Positions 44,491 through 53,994 are shown, counted from the stretch's first letter. The stretch is DNA of 64,000 nucleotides from Bin94 sp965215535 (GCA_965215535.1 OZ244063.1:1922001-1986000), one strand, 5' to 3'. The notes: generated by a model not told the origin, from the letters alone. A program made the numbers and translations.

Positions 44491-45394
44491 GGATCTCTCC
44501 CGGATCGGTCCCGGTGATCGCCGCGAAGAGCCTCTCAAGCTGCCGGGCGCCATCGAAGGGAATCTGGATCTTCCCCCGCCCCTGGCCCTTCCAGTGAAGG
44601 GCGACCCGGGCCCCGAGATGTTCCGCAAGTGCGTTTCGTAACGCATCAATGGCCGGCTCCTGAGCTCTTTCCCCGGACCCGTGGCCCTTTTCTTCGGTTT
44701 TTCTTCCGGTGGTGCCCTCGGTCGCCTGTCGCACCCTCTCTTCCGTTTCGCGCACCGACCAGCCTGCCTGTGCGGCCTGCCGTCCGAGATCGGCTCTCTG
44801 TACAACATCGTCAATGGCCAGGAGTGCCCTGCCATGCCCCCGCGAAAGAGCCCCTTCGGCCAGCATTCGCCGCACAGAAGGAGGAAGCCCCCGCAGGCGC
44901 AGCGCGTTGGCGATGACAGAGCGGCTTTTCCCTACCGCATCTGCAATTTCCTGTTGCGTGTATCCGAACTCGTCTCGAAGGCGCTGGTAACCATCGGCTT
45001 CATCCATGGGACCGAGCTCCTGGCGTTGCATGTTTTCAACCAGCGCCAGAATCAGGAGAGTCTGGTCGTTGGCATCGCGGAGCTGGGCGGGAATCTCCGA
45101 CCACCCCAACTGCTTTACGGCCCGAAGCCGACGCTCTCCCGCAACCAATTCATATCCGCGACCCACCTTGCGAACGAGAACTGGCTGAATCAGTCCATTG
45201 GCCTTGATTGACGCGGCCAGCTCGTTGAGTTCATCGGCGGGAAAAACACGACGCGGCTGAAAGGGGTTCGGCACGATGAGGCGAACGGGTAACCGGGTCG
45301 GAGTCTCGCCAGAGGGTTCGGAGGGCGGATCGGTGTTGATATAATCTTCGAGCAGAGCTTCAAGGCCTCGCCCCAGTCGGTCGCTTCGGGTCAT
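44483..45394 (-). CDS. parB: Chromosome-partitioning protein ParB
   Basis: 303 residues. Typical leader SDRLGRGLEALLEDY, ParB box VPNPFQPRRVF, CTP-binding GERRLRAVKQLG, then the parS-binding helix-turn-helix (YTQQEIADAVGKSRSVIAN) and a C-terminal dimer region. Loads at parS and slides as a CTP-dependent clamp. ATG overlaps the parA stop by four bases. The single clear parS copy lies upstream of parA, so the operon carries its own binding site. Confidence 0.95.
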   Translation of the reverse strand: MTRSDRLGRGLEALLEDYINTDPPSEPSGETPTRLPVRLIVPNPFQPRRVFPADELNELAASIKANGLIQPVLVRKVGRGYELVAGERRLRAVKQLGWSEIPAQLRDANDQTLLILALVENMQRQELGPMDEADGYQRLRDEFGYTQQEIADAVGKSRSVIANALRLRGLPPSVRRMLAEGALSRGHGRALLAIDDVVQRADLGRQAAQAGWSVRETEERVRQATEGTTGRKTEEKGHGSGERAQEPAIDALRNALAEHLGARVALHWKGQGRGKIQIPFDGARQLERLFAAITGTDPGEILD

Positions 45395-46200
45395 TCCTGT
45401 ATTGCTCCTGCGGAGGTCAATGAGGCCGTTGCTTGTGTCTGTGCATGCATGATCTCTCTTGCCAGTGAATCATATCGTCTGGCCCCGGGAGACCCCGGAT
45501 TATATCTGGAGACGGGCTGGCCAAAGCCGGGCGCCTCGGCAATGCTGACATTTCGTGGGATCACTGTACTAAAAACGCCCCGGCCGAAGAAGCGCCGGGC
45601 CTCGCCTGCGACCTGTCGTGCCAGGCTGAGACGCTGATCGTACATTGTCAGCAGAACCCCCTCCAGGGTCAGATGGGGATTCAGCTTTCTCTGAACGAGA
45701 CGGATCGTTGCAAGCAGTTGAGAGAGGCCCTCGAGTGCATAGTACTCGCACTGAATGGGAATCAGAACCGAATCCGCCGCCGTCAGAGTGTTGATGGTCA
45801 AAAGACCAAGAGAAGGCGGACAGTCAATCAGAATGTAATCGGCGACGGTCGCCGTTGAGACGAGGGCGTCCCGCAAAATCGTTTCGCGATCCTCAACCCC
45901 GACGAGCTCTACCTCGGCACCCACGAGATCGCGATTGGAGGGCAAAAGGCGCAGATGGGGGTATCCATCGGGGGTGACGAGCGCTCTGGAGATCGGCAAG
46001 CCACGCACGAGAACATCATAGACGGTGTTGATATGATTGCGATCGACAAAGCCCAGGCCGCTGGAGGCATTCCCCTGGGGGTCCATATCGACGATGAGAA
46101 CCGTCGCCTTCCGGTCGGCCAGGGCGGCCCCGAGATTCACTGCGGTCGTGGTCTTGCCCACACCACCCTTCTGATTCGCAACTGCTATAACCTGGGTCAC
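45391..46200 (-). CDS. parA: Chromosome-partitioning ATPase ParA
   Basis: 269 residues. Deviant Walker A KGGVGKTTTAVNLG at the N-terminus, DMDPQGNASSGLG, Walker B LIDCPPSLGLLT and a C-terminal DNA-binding basic region. Without an N-terminal winged helix it is the chromosomal (Soj) type. Segregates origins with ParB. Start ATG 46200 is about 90 bases from parS. Confidence 0.95.
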   Translation of the reverse strand: MTQVIAVANQKGGVGKTTTAVNLGAALADRKATVLIVDMDPQGNASSGLGFVDRNHINTVYDVLVRGLPISRALVTPDGYPHLRLLPSNRDLVGAEVELVGVEDRETILRDALVSTATVADYILIDCPPSLGLLTINTLTAADSVLIPIQCEYYALEGLSQLLATIRLVQRKLNPHLTLEGVLLTMYDQRLSLARQVAGEARRFFGRGVFSTVIPRNVSIAEAPGFGQPVSRYNPGSPGARRYDSLAREIMHAQTQATASLTSAGAIQE

Positions 46201-46290
46201 CGCATGCGCTCCTCACAACGAAAAGGGAAGAAGAGGCGACGAGAACATCCGTTGCCCCTCCGGGGGCCTCATGCGAAGTAAGGTAGGCCA

Positions 46291-46308
46291 TTGTTTCACG
46301 TGAAACAA
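46291..46308. promoter_or_regulatory. parS centromere site
   Basis: An 18-bp perfect palindrome containing the consensus TGTTTCACGTGAAACA (46292-46307). It is the binding site of ParB and lies between mnmG and parA, 7.7 kb from oriC. No second exact copy was noticed in the window. Confidence 0.95.
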
Positions 46309-46489
46309 ATCGGCGAGAGAAGAAGAATCGGGAGTTGAGGCCAGGAATCGTGGGGTGGGGGCGCGTTCGTGGAGAAGGGGGCGATCCACGGAGGGATGAA
46401 CTCGGCCGGGCCACATATCCTTTGGATTGATTCAGGGTGACGGGCCGGGGGTAAAAACGAGCGCGTGCAAAAGGGTCGCAACGGCAGAT

Positions 46490-48409
46490 TTACCCGGGCT
46501 GACCGACCGCCCCAACGCCTTCGCTCCTGCCCCTCTGCCACCTGCGCACCTCCAGAATCAGGTTCTGGAGATCGACCGGCGAGACACCCGGAATGCGCGC
46601 AGCCTGAGCGATATTGCCGGGCCGGATTCGCTCGAGCTTCTCGCGTGCCTCGTGCGAAAGGGTGGCAAAGCGCGCAAAGGGAGTTTCCGAAGGGATCGAA
46701 AACTCCGCCAGTTCCCGAAGATGATTCGCCCGCTCCATCTCGCGCTGCACGTAGCCCGCATACTTGAAGTCAAATTCCAGTGTCGCCACAACATCGTCAT
46801 CCAACACCGGCGCAGCGTCGCCGGACGCATGCAGCAGGGCCGCCACCGTCACCCGCGGACGCTTCACCAGCTCTCCTATCCGCGTCGGGCGGGAAATCGG
46901 TGTGCTTCCGGCCCCCTCCAGGACAGGGTTCGCGCGCGCCGGGGCCAATGAAACCCCCTGCAACCAGCGCTTTCCGCGCGACTCGCCCTGCAAGCGACAC
47001 GCCAGGACAGCGGACTGGGGTTCTGTGAGAAGCCCGACTTCCTGCGCCAACGGCCCCAGCCGACTCGCCGCATTGTCCTGTCTGAGCAAAAGCCGAAACT
47101 CGGCACGCGAGGTGAACAGTCGGTAGGGTTCATCGACCCCCTTGGTGATCAGATCGTCGATCAGGACTCCGATGTATCCCTGATCGCGCTCAAGAACGAA
47201 AGGCTCTCGTTTTCTGGCCGCCAACGCCGCGTTCGCCCCTGCGATCAACCCCTGCCCGGCTGCCTCTTCGTATCCGGTGGTGCCGTTGATCTGCCCGGCG
47301 AAGTAGAGCCCCTCGATTCCCCGGACACGAAGTGTATGACGCAACTGATCCGGGGGGAAATAGTCGTACTCGATCGCATATCCCGGTCGCGTCATGCGCA
47401 CCTTGGCCAGGCCGTCAATCGACCGCAGGAACTCTTCCTGAACCCCGGCAGGCAGGGAAGTCGAAAGACCATTTACGTAGAGCTCGGTCGTATCCAGCCC
47501 CTCGGGCTCAAGAAAAACCTGGTGGCGCCGGGATTCGGGAAACCGCTGAATCTTGTCTTCGATCGAGGGACAGTAGCGCGGCCCGCGACCGGAAATTGCA
47601 CCTCCGTAGAGGGCGCTGCGCTCCAAATTCCGACTGACAATCTCATTCAGTTGCGGCCCCGTCCAGGTCACCCAGCATGGACGCTGGGGCAATCGCGGCT
47701 CCCTCGAATAGGAGGAAAACCGCAGAGGCCCGGGATCGCCATCCTGTCGTTCGCACTGCGAATAATCGACCGATCGCCCATCCACGCGTGGCGGCGTCCC
47801 GGTCTTGAAGCGGGCAATCCGCAGCCCCGCCCCGGCCAGCGCCTCGGCCAGCTCAATCGATGCCGCCTCGCCCGCCCGCCCTGCCCCTATCTCGGCCGAT
47901 TCTCCGATATGGATTCTACCCCGCAGAAAGGTGCCGGCTGTTACGATCACCGCCTTACAGCCAACCACAACTCCGCTTCGGGTTCGCAGGCCGACAGCCC
48001 GCTCAATGCGGCCGCCGGAGCCGCAAAACTCAATGCTCGTCACCAGATCCTGAAAGAGGTCCAGGCACTTCAGTTCATCCAGAAAGCGCCGCACCGAAAT
48101 CGGATAGTGCGCCCGATCGCACTGCGCCCGGGGTCCCCAGACGGCCGGCCCCTTGGACCGATTCAACATTCTGAACTGGATTCCGGTTGCGTCGGTGGCG
48201 CGTCCCATGATTCCTCCCAGCGCATCGACCTCGCGCACGACCGTGCCCTTCGCAATCCCGCCGATCGCCGGGTTGCACGACATCTGGCCGATTCTTCCCA
48301 GATCCGGAGTCACAAGAAGGGTGCGCACGCCCAGTCGTGCGGCAGCCGCAGCCGCCTCCACCCCCGCATGTCCCCCGCCGATTACGGCCACATCGCAGTG
48401 CATCTTCAT
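46490..48409 (-). CDS. mnmG: tRNA U34 carboxymethylaminomethyl-modification enzyme MnmG (GidA)
   Basis: FAD-binding subunit that, with MnmE, modifies the wobble uridine of certain tRNAs. N-terminal VAVIGGGHAGVEAAAAAARLG, signatures KTGTPPRVDGRS and YCPSIEDKIQRF, GQINGTTGYEEAAGQGL, and FTSRAEFRLLLRQDNA. 639 residues, normal; the C-terminal end is Arg/Gly-rich. Between mnmE and parA; rsmG (gidB), often found here, is absent. Confidence 0.96.
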   Translation of the reverse strand: MKMHCDVAVIGGGHAGVEAAAAAARLGVRTLLVTPDLGRIGQMSCNPAIGGIAKGTVVREVDALGGIMGRATDATGIQFRMLNRSKGPAVWGPRAQCDRAHYPISVRRFLDELKCLDLFQDLVTSIEFCGSGGRIERAVGLRTRSGVVVGCKAVIVTAGTFLRGRIHIGESAEIGAGRAGEAASIELAEALAGAGLRIARFKTGTPPRVDGRSVDYSQCERQDGDPGPLRFSSYSREPRLPQRPCWVTWTGPQLNEIVSRNLERSALYGGAISGRGPRYCPSIEDKIQRFPESRRHQVFLEPEGLDTTELYVNGLSTSLPAGVQEEFLRSIDGLAKVRMTRPGYAIEYDYFPPDQLRHTLRVRGIEGLYFAGQINGTTGYEEAAGQGLIAGANAALAARKREPFVLERDQGYIGVLIDDLITKGVDEPYRLFTSRAEFRLLLRQDNAASRLGPLAQEVGLLTEPQSAVLACRLQGESRGKRWLQGVSLAPARANPVLEGAGSTPISRPTRIGELVKRPRVTVAALLHASGDAAPVLDDDVVATLEFDFKYAGYVQREMERANHLRELAEFSIPSETPFARFATLSHEAREKLERIRPGNIAQAARIPGVSPVDLQNLILEVRRWQRGRSEGVGAVGQPG

Positions 48410-48433
48410 CGCCTGACCGATCTCTCTCCCTTC

Positions 48434-49849
48434 CTACTTGCCTATGCAGAAGTCGCCAAAAACCCGGTCCAGCACCTCTGTTCCGCTGACAACCCCGACA
48501 ACCTCCTCCAGCGCCGTCTCGGCACTTTTCAGGTGGGTCGCCGCTAGTTCGCCGGGAATTTCCTCGCGTAGGGCCGTCGTGAAGAGGTTGAGCTCACGCA
48601 GCGCGATCCGCAGTTGTTCGGCCTGCCGGCGACTCGTCACCACCCCATCAATCGCCTGCCCCCCCTGAATCAACTCTCCGAAGAGAAGACGTCCCAGCCG
48701 CTCCCTGAGCCGAGCCAACCCCTGACCCGAGTGTGCCGAGAGCGCAATTTCGTCGCCCTCTGCCTGTGCCTCCGGCCCGGCCAGATCCCACTTCGTGCGC
48801 ACAACAATCACCGGGCAGGTGCGATCGTCCAGCTCGCGGCGCCCATGAGCATTGCCCCGGTTGTTCCGCTCGCGACAGTCAATGATCGCATCTGCCGAGT
48901 CCAGGTAGCGATGTGCAACCTCGATTCCCAGTCTCTCAACCGCTTCTTCGCCCTCTCGCAACCCCGCCGTGTCCACCAGCCGGAAGGGAAAGCCGTCGAT
49001 TGTCATGACCGCCTCGATGGCATCGCGGGTTGTTCCCGCCTCGGGGGTCACAATTGCCCGTTCGGAACCCACTAAAGCATTGAAAAGACTGGACTTGCCT
49101 ACATTGGGCGGACCCGCCAGCACCACAGTGGCTCCCGCGCGCAGAAGCTCGCCGGCCGGCGCCGTGCGCAGCAATCGCTCAATTGCCGCAACCACCCCAT
49201 CGGCCTCGGCCGCAATCTCTTCGACCGACGCCGGGGCATCGTCTTCTTCGGGGAAATCGATGTGGTGAACGAGCCGGGCGACAAGACCGATCAGGTCGCT
49301 GCGCAGTTGGGCAATTCGGTCGCTGAGGCCGCGGTCGAGCTGCGCAAGCGCCACCGCGCGGGCCCGTGGCGAGGTCGAATGAACAAGATCGGCAACCGCC
49401 TCCGCCTGCGTCAGATCCAGCTTCCCGTTGAGGTAGGCGCGTTGCGTGAACTCACCCGGCTCGGCCACGCGGGCCCCCAACACCCGGCACTCCTCGACCA
49501 CCTCGTCGGGAATCGCAAGCCCACCATGCGTGCAGATCTCCACCAGGTCCTCGCCTGTATAGCTCCGGGGGGCGCGAAAGGGGGTAACGAGCGCAAGGTC
49601 CATCGCCTCCCGGGTGTGCGACCGATAGAGCGTGCAGAGACGACAGGAGCGCGCATTCCACCGCTCCAGGGATGCCTCTCCCCTCTCCCTGTGGATCAGC
49701 CTGCCCGCGATTTCAAGGGCATCGGGTCCCGAGAGGCGAACCAGCGCAACCGCCCCTCTTCCTCGTGGCGTCGCCCGGGCCACGATGGTGTCGATCAACC
49801 TGCGTTTCGCGGGAGCTGTCCGGTCTGCCTCTTCCCCTATCGAACCCAC
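48434..49849 (-). CDS. mnmE: tRNA modification GTPase MnmE (TrmE)
   Basis: 471 residues: N-terminal tetrahydrofolate-binding domain (ATPRGRGAVALVRLSG), a helical domain, and an inserted G domain with GPPNVGKSSLFNALVG, DTAGLRE and switch GTTRDAIE. The G4 motif, normally NKxD, reads TKWD here, and the C-terminus is FCIGK, whose Cys is catalytic. Partner of MnmG. 13 bp after yidC. Confidence 0.96.
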   Translation of the reverse strand: MGSIGEEADRTAPAKRRLIDTIVARATPRGRGAVALVRLSGPDALEIAGRLIHRERGEASLERWNARSCRLCTLYRSHTREAMDLALVTPFRAPRSYTGEDLVEICTHGGLAIPDEVVEECRVLGARVAEPGEFTQRAYLNGKLDLTQAEAVADLVHSTSPRARAVALAQLDRGLSDRIAQLRSDLIGLVARLVHHIDFPEEDDAPASVEEIAAEADGVVAAIERLLRTAPAGELLRAGATVVLAGPPNVGKSSLFNALVGSERAIVTPEAGTTRDAIEAVMTIDGFPFRLVDTAGLREGEEAVERLGIEVAHRYLDSADAIIDCRERNNRGNAHGRRELDDRTCPVIVVRTKWDLAGPEAQAEGDEIALSAHSGQGLARLRERLGRLLFGELIQGGQAIDGVVTSRRQAEQLRIALRELNLFTTALREEIPGELAATHLKSAETALEEVVGVVSGTEVLDRVFGDFCIGK

Positions 49850-49862
49850 GGACCATGGCTCC

Positions 49863-51563
49863 CTACGCCGGACGCTTGAGGGGACCGTTCCTTGCCTGAA
49901 CCCGCTTGCGCTCCCGGCCGATCAGGATCTGCTGGGGAATCGAGGCCAGATTCATCGTTGTGTAATAGAGATGAAGACCTGCGGGAAAGCGCCAGAAGAA
50001 GAACATCAGCATGAGCGGCATCACATACATGATCATCTTCATCTGGGCATTGCCGGTGTTGCCCGACACGCGCATGGTAACGAACTGCGTAAGGAAGGTG
50101 CTGCCCCCCATAAGGATCGGAAGAATGTGCAGGGGATCCGGCGCAGAGAGGTCGGGGAACCAGAGAAAGGGAACCCCCCGAATCTCGATCGTATTCTGAA
50201 AGACGAAGAAGAGCGCGAACAGGATCGGCATCGGAATCAGCATCGGCAGACAGCCGGCCAGAGGATTCACCTTGTGCTCGCGGTAGATCTTCTGCATCTC
50301 CTGGGCCGCCTTCGCCCGATCATCCTTATATTTGGCCTGGACTTCCTGGATCAGCGGCATCACGGCCATGCTCCTGACCTGCGACACCATCACCTTGCGG
50401 TTGAGTGGCCACATCAGGAGACGAATCGCGACTCCGATCACCACCAGAACCCAGCCGTAGGAGAGAAGCAGCGCGTCGTGGAGGAAGCGGATCGCCCAGA
50501 GCGCCAACTCGACGAAGGGCCGAATGAGGGGTCGCAAAAAAGCCCACCCATAGGGATTGATCTCTTCCAGATTGTCGCCCAGCGCAATCAGCCGGTTGCG
50601 TTCCATCGGACCCAGATAGGCCCGGTAGGCGTAGCGCCCCGCATCGGACACCCCGGTGCCGACCTGGATTCGGAGTCGCTCCTCCTCGGGAACCGTCACC
50701 TGCACACCTGGCAGAAGCTGCTCTCCCGCGCCCCCTTTGCCCGGTAGAATCGCTCCCACAAAGAACTTGCTCTTCACCGCAGCCCAAAGGAGCGGCCCTT
50801 CCATGACCTCCGGCTCGTCGACGCGGGAGAGGGGACGCGAGCGGATATTGTCGTCGGCAGGATTGCCCGCGTACGACATCATCCGCACATCCTCGGATGC
50901 GCGCAGCTCGTTGATCGCCAGCCCCGACCCCATATCCAGGAAGAGGGCCGAGCGCTCGAGCATCGGCAGCGACCCTTCGACCTCGACCAGATAGGAATCG
51001 GGGTGGAAGGTGTAGTGGATCTCGCTGAAGAAGCGCCCCGCCGGGTGATCGTAGCGGAAGGTCAGCGTTTCGGGACTGGCACCCTCGCCCATACGCAGGA
51101 GGTTGCCGGAGAGGGCGGGATTGGGGCCGGAGGAAGAGATCGTATGAGGATATTCGCTCAGCTCGATTCCCTGGCTGCTGCCCCCGGGGATCCAGAGGCC
51201 GCGCAGCAGGGATTCGCCGTCGCGCACCAGCTCCACCGGTCCCTCGCGGCTGAACGACTCGTAGCCCGGGAGCTCAACCGAGCGAACCCCACCCCCCTGG
51301 CTCGATAAAACCATCCGGTAGAGAGGCGTCTCGACAGTCACCAGCCTCTCCTCCTGGGCGGGGGCATTTGCCTCGGTCGGGGCTTCGGCCTGATCCGCAA
51401 GGGGGTCCAGAGGAAGAACGTCGTCCTCTGCGGCGGAGGGTGGCGACTCTGCGGCTTCTTCGGCTATGTCGGGCGGAGGGAGTGGCGGAAAGAGGGTGTC
51501 GGTCAGGAGAAAGACGCCGACGATCAGCGTCAGCGCCAGAAAAATCCGCAGTTCGGGCCTCAT
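49863..51563 (-). CDS. yidC: Membrane protein insertase YidC
   Basis: 566 residues. ATG 51563 overlaps the yidD stop and gives the usual first helix (LRIFLALTLIVGVFLLTDTL). A large periplasmic domain (about 60-340) of the Gram-negative type is followed by the conserved insertase core starting with PFVELALWAIRFLHD, a basic RLLMWPLNRKVM helix, the NPLAGCLPMLIPMPILFALF segment and LMLMFFFWRFPAGLHLYY. Inserts and folds inner-membrane proteins with or without Sec. Confidence 0.95.
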   Translation of the reverse strand: MRPELRIFLALTLIVGVFLLTDTLFPPLPPPDIAEEAAESPPSAAEDDVLPLDPLADQAEAPTEANAPAQEERLVTVETPLYRMVLSSQGGGVRSVELPGYESFSREGPVELVRDGESLLRGLWIPGGSSQGIELSEYPHTISSSGPNPALSGNLLRMGEGASPETLTFRYDHPAGRFFSEIHYTFHPDSYLVEVEGSLPMLERSALFLDMGSGLAINELRASEDVRMMSYAGNPADDNIRSRPLSRVDEPEVMEGPLLWAAVKSKFFVGAILPGKGGAGEQLLPGVQVTVPEEERLRIQVGTGVSDAGRYAYRAYLGPMERNRLIALGDNLEEINPYGWAFLRPLIRPFVELALWAIRFLHDALLLSYGWVLVVIGVAIRLLMWPLNRKVMVSQVRSMAVMPLIQEVQAKYKDDRAKAAQEMQKIYREHKVNPLAGCLPMLIPMPILFALFFVFQNTIEIRGVPFLWFPDLSAPDPLHILPILMGGSTFLTQFVTMRVSGNTGNAQMKMIMYVMPLMLMFFFWRFPAGLHLYYTTMNLASIPQQILIGRERKRVQARNGPLKRPA

Positions 51564-51787
51564 CGCTCTTCCACCCCCGGAACCGGATCGCACCCACACG
51601 CGCCCCACGGGTGACAGCGGGCAATCCGCTTCGCTCCGAGCCAGATTCCCCGGCCTGCGCCATGCATCTGAATCGCCTCCATGGTGTACTGGGAGCAGCT
51701 CGGGACAAATCGGCAGGAGGGAGGCATGTGAATCGCAATGGCGACCTGGTAGAAACGGATCAGTCCGCAAAGAAGTTGTCGAATCAC
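51560..51787 (-). CDS. yidD: Membrane protein insertion efficiency factor YidD
   Basis: 75 residues from GTG 51787, overlapping the rnpA stop (GTGA). IRFYQVAIAIHMPPSCRFVPSC, YTMEAIQMHG and IARCHPWGACGCDPVP are the family motifs with its cysteines. A longer open frame to 51988 is inside rnpA. Overlaps of four bases at both ends couple rnpA-yidD-yidC. Confidence 0.95.
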   Translation of the reverse strand: MIRQLLCGLIRFYQVAIAIHMPPSCRFVPSCSQYTMEAIQMHGAGRGIWLGAKRIARCHPWGACGCDPVPGVEER

Positions 51788-52155
51788 GCGCGCACCAGCC
51801 TCAGAAGTTCGCGTTCGAGCTCTGCATAGGTGGCCCGGTAGGCGTTTCGGCGAAGTTGCACCAACAGACGGACCCTGTTCGCTCTCAATTCCGGTTGCGG
51901 CAGCACTCTGCGCCGGAGCACCTCGCGAATTCTGCGCTTGAGCCGGTTTCTTTCGACCGCCGGGTGTCCGAAGCGGGCGACCACCCACCCGGCTCTGACT
52001 CCGGGCTCCTGACTGCGACCGAGGCGACTGTACACAACCATCAGACGCCCCGTCCGCCTGCGCCCCCGCCGAAAGAGTTCACGTATCTGCGCCCCCTTCG
52101 CCAGTCGCGCGGACTGCGGCAGTCGTTCACGGTTTTTCCCCCGCCCGGCTGTCAT
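51784..52155 (-). CDS. rnpA: Ribonuclease P protein component
   Basis: 123 residues. Binds the 5' leader of pre-tRNA within RNase P. The RNR-type signature is VERNRLKRRIREVLRR; a hydrophobic core strand GWVVARFGHPAV precedes it. 17 bp after rpmH and coupled to yidD. The catalytic RNA gene is not in the window. Confidence 0.93.
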   Translation of the reverse strand: MTAGRGKNRERLPQSARLAKGAQIRELFRRGRRRTGRLMVVYSRLGRSQEPGVRAGWVVARFGHPAVERNRLKRRIREVLRRRVLPQPELRANRVRLLVQLRRNAYRATYAELERELLRLVRA

Positions 52156-52172
52156 CCGAGGCCGATTTGCCG

Positions 52173-52331
52173 TCAGCGTCCGTTCTTCGAACCGATGCGG
52201 ACAACCAGCGCCCGCCGACCGCGCCGTCGCCGACGGTTCAGCGTTGCCCGTCCCCCGCGGGTCTTCATGCGCGCCCGAAAGCCATGCTTGTTGAGACGCT
52301 TGCGATTCCGGGGTCTGTACGTGGGTTTCAT
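52173..52331 (-). CDS. rpmH: 50S ribosomal protein L34
   Basis: 52 residues. MKPTYRPRNRKRLNKHGFRA followed by RMKTRGGRATLNRRR is the L34 signature; the C-terminal tail IGSKNGR is a little longer than the usual 44-47 residues. ATG 52331 is clear; upstream codons belong to the leader. First gene of the minus-strand origin cluster. Confidence 0.96.
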   Translation of the reverse strand: MKPTYRPRNRKRLNKHGFRARMKTRGGRATLNRRRRRGRRALVVRIGSKNGR

Positions 52332-52431
52332 TCTGGTCTGCCTCGCTCCCGGCCCTGAGACCGGCGTCAAGCCTCGGGAGTGCACCGGAGCACCAACGCG
52401 CCGCCCCACCCCGAACGGGTCATAGCTTTTC

Positions 52432-52461
52432 AAGCTACCGGAAGCGGGCCCGCCCCGTCAA
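52432..52461 (-). promoter_or_regulatory. Candidate promoter of rpmH-rnpA-yidD-yidC
   Basis: TTGACG (52461-52456) and TAGCTT (52437-52432) on the minus strand with an 18-bp spacer, about 100 bases before rpmH. The -10 is poor. Confidence 0.45.
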
Positions 52462-52510
52462 GGCCGCAGGCACTCCGTTCGATCCTGTCCCCCTCCCCGA
52501 ACTTCCGACT

Positions 52511-52539
52511 TTGACTTCCGGCCCCCGACCTCCTAACCT
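52511..52539 (+). promoter_or_regulatory. Candidate dnaA promoter
   Basis: TTGACT (52511-52516, five of six) and TAACCT (52534-52539) are 17 bp apart and end 54 bases before the dnaA ATG. It is divergent from the rpmH promoter; no DnaA box is seen in this gap. Confidence 0.5.
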
Positions 52540-52593
52540 TGCCGGCCCCTCTTTCCCGATCCCCCTCTCGCACCCCCTCTGGAAGACTGCACG

Positions 52594-53994
52594 ATGCCCG
52601 ACGCAGCTGAGCTCTGGGAGCAGATCCTCGACAAGGCCGGAAAGGCCGTAAATCAGCAGAGCTTCAAGACCTGGATCGAGAGCGCCCGGGGATCTCTCCT
52701 GGAGGACGGCACGCTGCAGGTGACCTCCAGCACCTCCTTTCATGCCGCGTGGCTCGAGGACCGGTACGGCGAGCTTCTGCGCGAAATCGCCGCCGGCCTT
52801 GTGGATCGGCAAATCCGGCTCCGCTTCGACTTCGCCGACCCCGACCGGCAGCCCACACACACCCATCCCCGGGCAATCGATCCCTCGACCCTTTCCTCGG
52901 CCGCCCCGGACTCCGCGCAAACCGCCACCCCGACCGCGTCCCCTGCCCCGACCAGGACTCCCGAGGCGCGAGGACTCAACGATCGCTACACCTTCGACCG
53001 CTTTGTGGTCGGCGAGAATACCGCCCTGGCCCAGGCAGCCTGCAGTGCCGTGGCCGAGCGTCCCGCCCGCAGCTACAATCCGCTCTTTCTCTATGGCGCC
53101 ACCGGAATGGGCAAGACCCATCTCATGCACGCGATCGCCAACCGGGCCCTTGAGCTGACTCCTGGCACGCGCGTCTGCTATCTGCCGGCGGAACAGTTCG
53201 TAAACGAGATGGTGACGGCGATCTCCACCCATACAACCGATCGCTTCCGGGCCCGCTACCGGTCGTACGACCTGCTTCTGGTGGACGATGTCCAGTTTCT
53301 GCGGCGGAAGGAGCACACCCAGGAGGAGTTCTTCCACACCTTCAACGTTCTCTACAATGGCCAGCGCCAGATTGTACTTTCGAGCGACCGTCCGCCCAAG
53401 GATCTCGAGGGATTGGAAGACCGTCTGGTTTCCCGCTTCGAGTGGGGATTGGTGGTCGCCATTGATCCGGCCGATTACGAGACCAGGCTTGCCATTCTGC
53501 GCAGGAAGGCCGAAGAGGAATCGATCTCGCTGCCCTCCGAGGTTCTGGATCTGATTGCCCGGCGCTGCACCGCCTCGGTCCGGCAGCTCGAGGGAGCGAT
53601 CCTGAAGCTGGTGGCGATCTCGTCGGTTACGAACCGGCCGGTGTCGGCGGCGCTGGCCCGCACCGCTCTGGCAGACGCCAATGCCGAGAGGAACTCTGTT
53701 GCCACGCCGGAGCTGATCTGTGAACTCGTCGCCGATTCCTGGAACACCACCCTTGCGCAGATGGAGTCTCCCGGGCGGGCGCGGAGCGTTGTGGAACCCC
53801 GCCAGGTCGCGATGTACCTGATTCGCGAGCTTCTCGGCCTCTCGTATGCCGAGATCGGGAGTCTCTTCGGGGGACGCGATCACTCCACCGTCATGCACTC
53901 GATTCGCAAGATCAAGGGACGCCAGCGCGCGGAGACCGCTCTCCGAAGCCGTATCTTCGAATTGCGCAAACAGTTGAAGCGATCATCCACATGA
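52594..53994 (+). CDS. dnaA: Chromosomal replication initiator DnaA
   Basis: 466 residues. Domain I (1-80) holds SFKTWIES; a Pro/Thr/Ala-rich domain II spans about 88-128; the AAA+ domain III starts near FDRFVVGENTALAQAA with Walker A GATGMGKTH (about 167-175), Walker B LLLVDDVQFL and sensor I LSSDRPPKDL; domain IV has GRDHSTVMHSIRKI (about 427-440), which reads DnaA boxes. Binds the box cluster that begins four bases after its stop codon. Confidence 0.97.
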   Translation: MPDAAELWEQILDKAGKAVNQQSFKTWIESARGSLLEDGTLQVTSSTSFHAAWLEDRYGELLREIAAGLVDRQIRLRFDFADPDRQPTHTHPRAIDPSTLSSAAPDSAQTATPTASPAPTRTPEARGLNDRYTFDRFVVGENTALAQAACSAVAERPARSYNPLFLYGATGMGKTHLMHAIANRALELTPGTRVCYLPAEQFVNEMVTAISTHTTDRFRARYRSYDLLLVDDVQFLRRKEHTQEEFFHTFNVLYNGQRQIVLSSDRPPKDLEGLEDRLVSRFEWGLVVAIDPADYETRLAILRRKAEEESISLPSEVLDLIARRCTASVRQLEGAILKLVAISSVTNRPVSAALARTALADANAERNSVATPELICELVADSWNTTLAQMESPGRARSVVEPRQVAMYLIRELLGLSYAEIGSLFGGRDHSTVMHSIRKIKGRQRAETALRSRIFELRKQLKRSST

